Source: Planctomycetota bacterium (GTDB lineage: Bacteria; Planctomycetota; Phycisphaerae; UBA1845; CAIVHJ01). From it: a DNA stretch of 13,923 nucleotides. The number at the start of each line of letters is the position of its first letter. The first letter of the stretch is position 1. The DNA lies in the NCBI GenBank assembly GCA_022573485.1, contig JACZTW010000066.1:1-13923 (forward strand), read 5' to 3'. Under the pieces are notes generated by a model that saw only the letters and a program-made list of their open reading frames with translations, was not told the origin of the DNA and did no database searches. Shown one piece after another: positions 6,318 through 13,923 of this stretch. A program made the position numbers and the translations under genes.

Positions 6318-9300
6318 ATGCATCAAGAAACGAAACGCATCAGGCTCTCGCCCAAGGCACCCACAGTTATTCTGCTCCTGGCGGCTGCACTGGTTTCTGC
6401 TGCGGACCAGACGAATGAATCCGCCAACGGTACCGCCAGCGAAGACGCCAAGATCAGGGAACAAAGCATCTACATTCCCTATACGAAGCTTAGAGAGGTC
6501 TTCGAAAGGGAGGGCCGCGGCGTCTTTCTGCCTTACGAGGAATTTCAGAGATTATGGACCGCCGCTCGTGAAGCGACACGTAGACCTTCCGAAGATAAAC
6601 CTCCCGTGGGCGCATTGATCACCGAAGTTGAACATCGGGCGGTTGTTTCAGGGGACGTCGTTCGCGTGGTGGCCAAGGTGAAATTCGAGATCCTCACCAA
6701 GGGCTGGCACGAAATTCCGCTGCGCCTGAGTGATGCAGCGGTGATCAGCGCGATGCTGGGCGACGAGCCGGCGCGCCTGGTTTTCGAGCCGGGCGGGGGC
6801 GGCCACAAGTTGATCATCGAGAAGAAGGGTGAGGAGCCTGAACTGTTCGAGCTGTCGCTCGAGTACGCCAAAGCGCTTCAAAAGTCGCCGGGGCAAAACC
6901 GCATCTCGTTTGAGGTGCCCCAGGCGCCGGTCAGCCGCTGGGAGATTCGCATTCCCGAATCCGGCGTTAAGGTCAACATTCATCCGCTCATCGCTGCTAC
7001 GGAAGTAGTTGTCTCGGGCGATGGCGCCCGCGCAAAGGGTCATGCCGACGCTGCGGATTACACGATTGTTCGGGCCTTCGTCGGCGCAGCGCCGATCGTT
7101 CGCCTCGACTGGACGCCGAAAGCGGAAGGCGCTGCCGGCTTGGAAGCGATCGCCGAAGTACAGGCTCGGCAACAGACCTGGATCGAGGAAGGAGCCGTAC
7201 GCACGAGCTGCACCCTGACCTATGACATCAGCCGGGCCGAGCTTTTCCGACTCGTCGTTGAGGTGCCCGTGGATCAACAGATCGTCGATGTGTTCAACGC
7301 CAACGTCCGGCAGTGGTCCGTCGAACAGGGCACCGATGTTCAGCGGATCACGATCCAATTGTTCGAGCCGGCCGGAAAGATACAAGAAGTGACGATCGAG
7401 TTGGAGCAATTCACCGACCAGAGCGCACGGCAAGAAGTGAAGATCCCCACGATCAAAGCGGCCAATTCGAGCAGGCAACGTGGCATTGTCGTAGTGCACG
7501 TCGCGGAGGGCCTGCGCGCGGAAGCGATTAGCAAGTCTCGGCTCATGCAGATCGACCACGCCGAATTGCCGCCGTCGCTCGCCGGTGACCAGTGGACCTT
7601 TTCGTACCGCTACGTGTCGGTGCCGTTTGATTTGAGCCTCCAGGTTGAGAAGGTTCAGCCTCGCATCGTGGTTGACACACTGGTCAAGGCGTATCTCGAA
7701 CCGGAGCGCCTCACGCTCGAGGTGCTGGCCATCTATCACATTGAACGGACCGGCGTTTTCAGGCTGGAGTTGGAAATCCCGACCGGCTATCACGTCAGCT
7801 CTGTACGCGGTCGTGCCGCAGCCGGCGCGCAGGCTGCTGACGTGGACGCCTACTACGTTGAGGGCGAAAGCCGCCTGGTGGTCAACTTGGCCCGCAAAGC
7901 CTTCGGCCGTGTCGCGCTGGCAGTGGAGTTGCGAAGGAACCTCGTCGAGCCGGACCTGTTGGAACCATCCGGTCACGCGGTCACCATTTTATTGAAGGTT
8001 CCCAAACCGCCCACGATGTCCATTGAGCACGAGAGCGGCCGGCTCGTCGTCTACGCGTCCGAAAGCTTACGTGTAAATCCCGGCGAGGTGGAGGGACTGC
8101 GAAGCGTATCCTTCGAGGAGGCGCTCAAGGGCATGGATTCGCAGAGTTCACCTCCAAGCCGTACTCGAGCGGTGTTGGCCTTCGTATTTGGCCGAGAGGA
8201 CGCAGTGTTGAACCTGCAAGTCGAGCGCCGCCAGCCGCACGTCACGGTGCGCCAGTTGCTCGTGGCCCGGATCCAGGCCGGCGTCGTGAAGTACGAGGCC
8301 ACCTTTTTTTATGACATTCGCTACAGCGGTGTCAAGACACTGAGAATCGACATCCCTAGTGATGTGTTCGACGAGATTCGCAACAACACCCCTCGCGTTC
8401 GGGAAAACGTGATCGATCCCCCACCGAGCGACTTGCCGGACGGCTACGTCGCCTGGAGCCTGACGGGGGAGACGGAATTCATCGGCAATGTCACGATCAA
8501 CCTGTCTCTGGAGAAGAAGATTGAGCAGCTCGAGATCGGAAAAAGCATCGAATTGCAGATTCCGCGTTTCAAACCTGTGAACGTCGACCGAGCCTGGGGC
8601 CAAATCGTGCTGACGAAGGCGGAAACGATCGATGTGCGCGAATCCGGCGAGCCTCAGGGGCTCCGGCCGATCGATCCGCGGCACGACTTGATGGCCGGCG
8701 CCAAGGTGTCTGAGGCTGCTCGGGCATTCGAGTTTCACGATGACTGGGAGTTGGCCGTCAAGGCCACGCGCTACAAACTCGAAGCAGTCAAGCGCACCAG
8801 CATCGAGCGGGCCGTCTTGCGGATGGTCGTCACGCGGAGCGGCGAGACATCGGTGCAGGCGCTTTATCGCCTGCGCAGCGCGCGACAGCGCCTGGCTGTC
8901 AGACTGCCCGGAAATGTCGAGTTTGACAGTGTGCCCCTGCGTATCAACGGCCGGCCGGTAGCGCTCGAGCATGGCGATCAGGATGATTACTTCCTGCCGC
9001 TCGTTGGTCTGGATGCGGACCAGCCGATTCACGTGGAACTCCGTTACACGGTCTCCGGCGCCAGCATGCTCCTGGACTATCCTGTGTTTCCTTTGGAGCC
9101 GGCCATTCAGAGAGTGTATTTGTGCGTATATCTGCCTGCTGAGCGTGTGTACTTGGGGTCTAGCGGGCCGTGGACCGATGAGTTGTTCTGGCGCCGGAAG
9201 CCGACTCTCGATCTCCAGCCATTCGCTCGCCGCAACGACGGGGATCTCACAAACTGGGTCAACGAAGGGATCGATGCCACGATCCCAGTGACCGACACCT

Positions 9301-9797
9301 TTCAGACAGCCGGCCGGTTGTATCTCTTCTCGGCCTCGCATCCCGCAGCGGACAGCAGGCTGCGACTGTTCACGATGGATGAGGATTGGCTGAACGTGCT
9401 CGTGTTCATGTCTATTGTGCTCGGCGGAGTGGTCTTGCTGCGCCGCAAGGCCTCCGCGCGATGGCTGACCGTGGGCGTGTTCCTGGTCTTGCTCGTACTG
9501 AGCGGTGTGTTCTTCCCGACGTTCTTGCGGCAGGTCGCCGACGGAACGCTGCTCTCGGCAATCTTTATTGTGATGGTCCTGTGGATGTTGCATTACGTCG
9601 TGTGGATTCGTCCGCACGATCCGGTCGTAGCTGCCCGCGCGAAAGCCCGCCAGGAGGCAAAGCTGGCCCGCCTGCGAGAGCAAGCTGCGCCAGCCGCCGC
9701 TCCGGCGTCCTCGTCCCCACCACAAGTGGATCGGAAGAGCGAACCACCGCCTGATGAAAAGAGCGGGGATCGTGAAGGAGGTGGCAGCGATGAGTAG
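6318..9797 (+). CDS. Giant exported all-beta protein with N-terminal PY module and three C-terminal membrane helices (first of pair)
   Basis: The frame is open from 6243, but the ATG at 6318 has GAGGGA seven bases upstream and begins a signal peptide (basic KRIRLSPK, then TVILLLAAALVSAA), so 1159 residues are expected. I do not recognise a named family. Residues 51-80 carry the module seen again in the next gene: IYIPY at 51-55 and VFLPYEEF at 69-76, starts 18 residues apart, followed near 100-155 by beta strands ending in a DEPARLV turn. The long middle is beta-rich and repeats a strand-Pro-turn motif, for example LFRLVVEVPVDQQIVDV near 309-325, GVFRLELEIPTGYHVSSV near 479-496 and KTLRIDIPSDVFDEI near 672. 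Three helices follow at about 1026-1042, 1050-1066 and 1077-1095. The RRKASAR loop between the first two and the basic stretch after the third place both inside the cell, so the large domain is outside the inner membrane. A cytoplasmic tail of about 60 residues ends in a Pro/Ala/Ser/charged low-complexity segment. The gene ends inside the start of its partner. Confidence 0.85.
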   Translation: MHQETKRIRLSPKAPTVILLLAAALVSAADQTNESANGTASEDAKIREQSIYIPYTKLREVFEREGRGVFLPYEEFQRLWTAAREATRRPSEDKPPVGALITEVEHRAVVSGDVVRVVAKVKFEILTKGWHEIPLRLSDAAVISAMLGDEPARLVFEPGGGGHKLIIEKKGEEPELFELSLEYAKALQKSPGQNRISFEVPQAPVSRWEIRIPESGVKVNIHPLIAATEVVVSGDGARAKGHADAADYTIVRAFVGAAPIVRLDWTPKAEGAAGLEAIAEVQARQQTWIEEGAVRTSCTLTYDISRAELFRLVVEVPVDQQIVDVFNANVRQWSVEQGTDVQRITIQLFEPAGKIQEVTIELEQFTDQSARQEVKIPTIKAANSSRQRGIVVVHVAEGLRAEAISKSRLMQIDHAELPPSLAGDQWTFSYRYVSVPFDLSLQVEKVQPRIVVDTLVKAYLEPERLTLEVLAIYHIERTGVFRLELEIPTGYHVSSVRGRAAAGAQAADVDAYYVEGESRLVVNLARKAFGRVALAVELRRNLVEPDLLEPSGHAVTILLKVPKPPTMSIEHESGRLVVYASESLRVNPGEVEGLRSVSFEEALKGMDSQSSPPSRTRAVLAFVFGREDAVLNLQVERRQPHVTVRQLLVARIQAGVVKYEATFFYDIRYSGVKTLRIDIPSDVFDEIRNNTPRVRENVIDPPPSDLPDGYVAWSLTGETEFIGNVTINLSLEKKIEQLEIGKSIELQIPRFKPVNVDRAWGQIVLTKAETIDVRESGEPQGLRPIDPRHDLMAGAKVSEAARAFEFHDDWELAVKATRYKLEAVKRTSIERAVLRMVVTRSGETSVQALYRLRSARQRLAVRLPGNVEFDSVPLRINGRPVALEHGDQDDYFLPLVGLDADQPIHVELRYTVSGASMLLDYPVFPLEPAIQRVYLCVYLPAERVYLGSSGPWTDELFWRRKPTLDLQPFARRNDGDLTNWVNEGIDATIPVTDTFQTAGRLYLFSASHPAADSRLRLFTMDEDWLNVLVFMSIVLGGVVLLRRKASARWLTVGVFLVLLVLSGVFFPTFLRQVADGTLLSAIFIVMVLWMLHYVVWIRPHDPVVAARAKARQEAKLARLREQAAPAAAPASSSPPQVDRKSEPPPDEKSGDREGGGSDE
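9776..9797 (+). promoter_or_regulatory. Ribosome-binding site and gene overlap coupling the giant pair
   Basis: A GGAGG within the last codons of the first giant gene (about 9777-9781) precedes the ATG at 9790. The first gene stops at TAG 9795-9797, so the two frames overlap by eight bases. This arrangement usually means translational coupling and supports a fixed ratio of the two products. Confidence 0.75.
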
Positions 9798-12700
9798 ATT
9801 TATTCACTTCTCTATGGTGGGCCTGATCGTTGTTCTCACTACGGATGCACGGTTCTTGTGGGCCGAAGGCGTGGTCCAGGAAACGCAAGTAGTTCGCGAG
9901 ATCTTTGTGCCCTTTGAGGATCTCAGCGTGCTGCTTGAGCACGAGCCTCGCCGTGTGCTGTTATCTCGGCAAGAGTACGAAGATCTTCTGTCTCTAGCCC
10001 GGGTGACTCCGGAGAACCGCGCCCCGCGCCCGGCAGCCGTCATTTCCGCCGAGTATGCGATTCACATCGCGCAAGGCCGTGCCAACATTACCGGCACGCT
10101 CGTTGTGGACGTGCTCGAAGACGGATTACAGGCCGTCGGCCTGAGCCTCGGGGGTGTTGGCTTGCGCCGAGCGACGCTGGACGGGCAGGGCGCACCCATC
10201 GGGCTGGCCGACGATGGGCGGTTCCTGCTGTTCGTTGAGGGTCGAGGACAACATCGTCTGAAACTCGACATGGTCGCACCGCTGGAGACGGCCGCCGCCC
10301 GGCAAGTTTTGAATTTCATGATTCCAACTCCCGCCGCCACGAAGCTGCACTTGACCGTGCCGGGTGACGTGGAGATCAGAAGTGGCGCCGCAACGATCAC
10401 ACGCGTCGTCGACGCTGACGCCGATGTGACGCGCTTCGAACTGCTCCCCAAACGCGGCCATAACTCGCTGGTGATGACGCTCAACAGTCGCTCGAAACGA
10501 CAGCAGCGCGTGGTCGTCGCTCGAAGCGTGATCGTGGCCGAGATCACCGAAGCCTACGAGCGGTTGCACGCGACATTTTCGATGGCCATCCTGCGCCAGG
10601 CCGTCGATCATTTTCGATTCGCCCTCCCGGACGGCTTTCAAATCACGAACGTCAAATCACCCCTACTCGCCCGCTGGGGCGTTGTGATGGGAAACGAACG
10701 ACGGATTCTCGACATCCGACTGCGCGAAAAAACTACCGAAACCGTCGTCTTGAAGGTGTCTGCCGTTCGCAGCGCGCAGCTGAGCGATGCCTGGTCGCTG
10801 CCGAAATTCGAAGCCCTGGATGTGGCGGGGCAAGTGGCCGTCATCGGTCTGCTCGTCGAAGATCGTCTGGAAGCAAACTCAATTACAACCGACGGTCTAA
10901 TCCCCATCGACACGGCGGTGCTGCATCGAGCCCTGCCGGCGACGATCTTTGAGGGTAACACAAGTGCTCCATCCCTTCGCCCGATTGTCGCGTTCTACGC
11001 CCCACAGTCGCAGTTCAGTTTGCATGCACTGTTCACCAAGCCGCCTTCCCAGTTGTTCGTGACGACGAATCTGCTGCTCACGCTGACGGATCGAAGGCAA
11101 GAGCTTCGCGGCGGCTTCGCGCTTCTGCCGCAAGCGGAAGAGTTGTTCGAGTTTGATTTCTCGCTGCCGGCATGGTGGCACGTCACCAGCGTGACCACCG
11201 CGGATGGCACGGTCCTGCCGATCGAGCGCTACGGCAAATCGGACGGGCCATCGCGGATTCACGTGAAGTTGCTACAGGGCATCACGGCCGGTGAGGAGCG
11301 CAATATCTATTTTCACGCGCATGGCGAGCCCGTGGAGTGGCTGAGCGATTGGACGTCTCGGTCTGTGACGTTCCCCGTCGTCGCGGTGGTCGGCGCGGCG
11401 CGAGAAGAGGGCGCCATTGCCGTGGCCACTCGCGATGATTTGACTGTTCGGCCGGAGGCACTCGAACGGCTCAGGCCCCTGGATGAGAATGAGAAGGATG
11501 ATTACGGATTGGGCGGCGTTGCGACGAACCTGGCCTATCGTTTCGACAGCCAGCCTTACCAGGCCACGCTGACCGCAGTGCGCGTCAAGCCACGGCTGAC
11601 CGCGCAGACCTATTCATTCTTCAAGATCAAATCGGACGTGCTCATTGCCCATTACGAGATTTCCTACGACATCGAAGAGGCGCGAGTGCGCCGGCTGGCG
11701 TTCGTGCTGCCGGCCGGCACGCCAGCAGCATTGTCTATCCGAGGCCTCGATGGCGTCACTTTGAAAGAGTACGGCAGCGAAACCGTAGACGGCATGCGTC
11801 GCTGGAACATCCTGCTGGCTCAAGGTCGAAGCGACACGGTGCGGCTGGCGATCGACCTCCAGCAGCCGCTCGGAGAGGACCAGTCCAAGGACTTGGTTTT
11901 GCCCGTGGTGCGTGCCGACGGGGTGGCGTACCAATCCGGCTTCGTGGCGGTGGAAGGCAGCGCTGAGCTGGACGTTCAAATCAACGCCAAAATGCGCGAA
12001 GTGGATATCGGTGAGCTGGTTGATGCCGAATACAAGACCGGCAAGAGACTTCTGGGCGTTTACCGATTCGTCGGCGATTCGCCGGAGGCCAGCCTCAGCT
12101 TCCTTCGCCACCCCGCCTACGGCTTGCCGGCGGTGCTCGTGCAAGAATCTGAACTGGTCACGGTGCTGTCGCCCACGGGGCTGACCCAGACTGCCGTTCG
12201 CTACCGCCTGCGGACCAAAGCACAGCTCCTCGAAGTGCAACTGCCGCCGGGTTCCACGCTGTGGTCAGCGGAACTCGACGGTACACCCGCAAAACCTCAA
12301 CGCGAGGGGCAGAAGCTGCTGCTCAGTTTGCCGGCGGGTGGTGACGATTCTCTGCATGACCTGCGAATCGTTTACGAGACGCCCGTCGAACCAATCGCTT
12401 TTCTGGCCGACGTCGAAATGTCGGCCCCACGGCTTTTTGTGCGCGCTGAAGACAATTCGTCCAGCGCTGAAGTACCGGCAGCGGATCTTCGTTGGCATTT
12501 GTATCTGCCGACCGGGTATCGCGTGCTCCACACCGCCGGAACCGTCGTGACGGATCAAATCTCCGCGCCCGAACCCGCATTCTCGGTTGTGGCGAATTTC
12601 CTGTACCGGCTCAGTGGTGGAGTAAAACTTTTCTACGGTGGATTCAGCTTAGCCCGCGCCCGCGAACTCTCGCGGCGTGCCGGCGCCGCTCGAATGAAAA

Positions 12701-13923
12701 ATATCTCAACGGGCTTGGAACTCTTTCGGTCGAGCTCCTCCGAAAGACCACTCATTGAATCCTTGCTTGGAGCGGACGCTAAGCTGGCTCAGCGTGAGGA
12801 GTCTCCGGATGCCGCTGCCCTCCCGCGGGCCGATCAAGTCCCTGCATCGGCCAGGCCGGCACCCGTAGATGCTGACGCTTCGGACTCGGCGCAAGCGACG
12901 CAGGTTAAAACTCCCTGGGCGTTGCAGGGAGTGCGCAGTTTGAAGATCGATCTGGAGCAAATTGGCGAGCAGATCACTTTCCGAAGTTTGGGACAACAGC
13001 CTCGACTCGTTGTGACCTTGGCAGAGCGCCGCCGGGTCGATGCCTTGGCATGGGCCTTGGCTTTGGGGATCGGTCTGGTGGGTCTGTCGTTGACGCGCCG
13101 GCCGGCAGGCATCAAAGTGCGGTTCGTCGTACTGACTGCGCTGATGTCCACATTGCTGCCGTTGATCACTGGTTCACCCTTCCTGACCTGCGTGCTCAAC
13201 ACGACCTTTTACGCGGCGTGCCTGCTGCCGCCTTATTACTTGCTGGCCCGGATGGCTCAAAGGCTCGCTGGAAAGTTGCAACCCACACCCATACCGAGCG
13301 CCCCTGCGGGGTCCGCTCCTGGAGCGTTCACGACGCCGGCCGCGCTGGTCATACTCATTGCATTGATGAATGCGCCTGCGGCTCTTGCTGCGGCAGGCGA
13401 TCCGGAAGATGCGCCGCTGTACGTGATGGTCGTCAAACCGCCTGAGCCCGTCGAGGTTCCCGATGATGCAATCATCCTGCCGTATGATCCGGACTCTGAA
13501 ACCGGCATCAAAGGCGTGGACCACTTGCTTGTGCCCTACGACCGCTTCATCGAATTGTGGAACAGGGCCTATCCTGACGAGCGGATCGAAACCGTTGATC
13601 CGCCGGCGCCCTACGCGCTCGCCGGGGCGTCGTTCACCGCGGTGCTCGAAGGTGACGAATACTTGCTCGTCGAAGGATCGATCGACATCAACGTCTACAC
13701 TGACGGCTCCGTCACCATTCCGCTTCCGGTTGGCGGCGGCGTGCTGGCCCGGGCCGACCTGGACGGCCGGCCGGCTCGATTGGGCATCGTACAACCAGCA
13801 CAACACGCAAGCGAGCAGGCAGAGCAACACGACAATCCGAACAATTCTCTCGTGGTGCTGCACGTATCGGGCAAGGGGCGGCATCATCTCGATCTGGCGA
13901 TTCGCTTGCGTGTGAGCCGTCGG
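9790..13923 (+). CDS. Giant exported all-beta protein, apparent fusion of two PY-module units (3' end beyond window)
   Basis: The ATG at 9790 has GGAGG about nine bases upstream and overlaps the previous gene by 8 bases in another frame. The frame stays open for 1378 codons to the right edge. Residues about 5-25 form a signal peptide. IFVPF at 38-42 and VLLSRQEY at 56-63 match the module of the upstream protein with the same 18-residue offset. The following beta region carries strand-Pro-turn motifs at about 271-288, 452-470, 633-650, 812-830 and 900-915. Three helices (about 1084-1101, 1110-1126, 1131-1154) reproduce the C-terminal anchor of the upstream protein. The chain then goes on: a Pro-rich linker, a fourth hydrophobic helix at 1182-1200 that looks like a signal peptide (ALVILIALMNAPAALAAA), and a second module, IILPY at 1228-1232 and LLVPYDRF at 1246-1253, with the same downstream strands and an LDGRPARLGI turn. 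Loop charges fit four passes, returning the second unit to the outside. I recognise no named family; the function is unknown. Confidence 0.85.
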   Translation, partial: MSRFIHFSMVGLIVVLTTDARFLWAEGVVQETQVVREIFVPFEDLSVLLEHEPRRVLLSRQEYEDLLSLARVTPENRAPRPAAVISAEYAIHIAQGRANITGTLVVDVLEDGLQAVGLSLGGVGLRRATLDGQGAPIGLADDGRFLLFVEGRGQHRLKLDMVAPLETAAARQVLNFMIPTPAATKLHLTVPGDVEIRSGAATITRVVDADADVTRFELLPKRGHNSLVMTLNSRSKRQQRVVVARSVIVAEITEAYERLHATFSMAILRQAVDHFRFALPDGFQITNVKSPLLARWGVVMGNERRILDIRLREKTTETVVLKVSAVRSAQLSDAWSLPKFEALDVAGQVAVIGLLVEDRLEANSITTDGLIPIDTAVLHRALPATIFEGNTSAPSLRPIVAFYAPQSQFSLHALFTKPPSQLFVTTNLLLTLTDRRQELRGGFALLPQAEELFEFDFSLPAWWHVTSVTTADGTVLPIERYGKSDGPSRIHVKLLQGITAGEERNIYFHAHGEPVEWLSDWTSRSVTFPVVAVVGAAREEGAIAVATRDDLTVRPEALERLRPLDENEKDDYGLGGVATNLAYRFDSQPYQATLTAVRVKPRLTAQTYSFFKIKSDVLIAHYEISYDIEEARVRRLAFVLPAGTPAALSIRGLDGVTLKEYGSETVDGMRRWNILLAQGRSDTVRLAIDLQQPLGEDQSKDLVLPVVRADGVAYQSGFVAVEGSAELDVQINAKMREVDIGELVDAEYKTGKRLLGVYRFVGDSPEASLSFLRHPAYGLPAVLVQESELVTVLSPTGLTQTAVRYRLRTKAQLLEVQLPPGSTLWSAELDGTPAKPQREGQKLLLSLPAGGDDSLHDLRIVYETPVEPIAFLADVEMSAPRLFVRAEDNSSSAEVPAADLRWHLYLPTGYRVLHTAGTVVTDQISAPEPAFSVVANFLYRLSGGVKLFYGGFSLARARELSRRAGAARMKNISTGLELFRSSSSERPLIESLLGADAKLAQREESPDAAALPRADQVPASARPAPVDADASDSAQATQVKTPWALQGVRSLKIDLEQIGEQITFRSLGQQPRLVVTLAERRRVDALAWALALGIGLVGLSLTRRPAGIKVRFVVLTALMSTLLPLITGSPFLTCVLNTTFYAACLLPPYYLLARMAQRLAGKLQPTPIPSAPAGSAPGAFTTPAALVILIALMNAPAALAAAGDPEDAPLYVMVVKPPEPVEVPDDAIILPYDPDSETGIKGVDHLLVPYDRFIELWNRAYPDERIETVDPPAPYALAGASFTAVLEGDEYLLVEGSIDINVYTDGSVTIPLPVGGGVLARADLDGRPARLGIVQPAQHASEQAEQHDNPNNSLVVLHVSGKGRHHLDLAIRLRVSRR

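Noticed and set aside
6648..7976. Minus-strand open frame of 442 codons
   Set aside because: Antisense to the first giant gene, whose continuous 1159-codon frame, signal peptide and ribosome-binding site are much better supported; long shadow frames are common in GC-rich DNA.
8148..9725. Minus-strand open frame of 525 codons
   Set aside because: Antisense shadow of the giant gene; rich in His, Arg and Gln as expected for such readings, with no domain and no start signal.
11614..12240. Minus-strand open frame of 208 codons
   Set aside because: Antisense to the second giant gene, with no recognisable motif or ribosome-binding site.
1..13923. CRISPR arrays, tRNA, rRNA and insertion sequences
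   Set aside because: No regularly spaced direct repeats, cloverleaf with a conserved T-loop, rRNA core sequence or transposase frame was seen by eye on either strand.

Overview
The window reads as GC-rich bacterial chromosome, most likely from a planctomycete or a related PVC-type lineage. This is inferred from style only: very large exported proteins with no recognisable domain name, a multiheme cytochrome c beside an outer-membrane porin, and a wide, partly decayed spacer. No rRNA or tRNA fixes the taxonomy.

Layout. From about 5036 down to position 1 there is a minus-strand redox operon. In transcription order it holds a broken class III nucleotide cyclase (remnant, 4465-5036), a five-heme cytochrome c with a possible lipid anchor (2537-4468), an outer-membrane beta-barrel protein (840-2384) and a membrane-tethered FAD/NAD(P) ferredoxin-reductase-type protein (1-814) that runs off the left edge. 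The cyclase remnant overlaps the cytochrome start by an ATGA, so the cyclase was probably once translated together with the cytochrome. A strongly palindromic repeat sits between cytochrome and porin. Together the intact genes suggest electron transfer between the inner membrane, the periplasm and the outer membrane; substrate and direction are unknown.

From 5037 to 6317 no large gene is visible. The spacer holds one convincing tiny gene, a 33-residue hydrophobic peptide with a perfect AGGAGG ribosome-binding site at 5328-5429, plus several scraps of possible coding sequence.

From 6318 to the right edge a plus-strand pair of giant genes overlaps by 8 bases (6318-9797, 1159 aa; 9790 to beyond 13923, at least 1378 aa). 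Both have a signal peptide, an N-terminal module with two hydrophobic-P-[YF]-type patches whose starts lie exactly 18 residues apart, a long all-beta region with a recurring strand-Pro-turn motif, and three C-terminal membrane helices. The second gene then continues through a fourth, signal-peptide-like helix into another copy of the N-terminal module, as if two paralogues had fused. This pair is the best candidate for an undescribed system: a large, double-anchored periplasmic or cell-surface assembly of unknown role.
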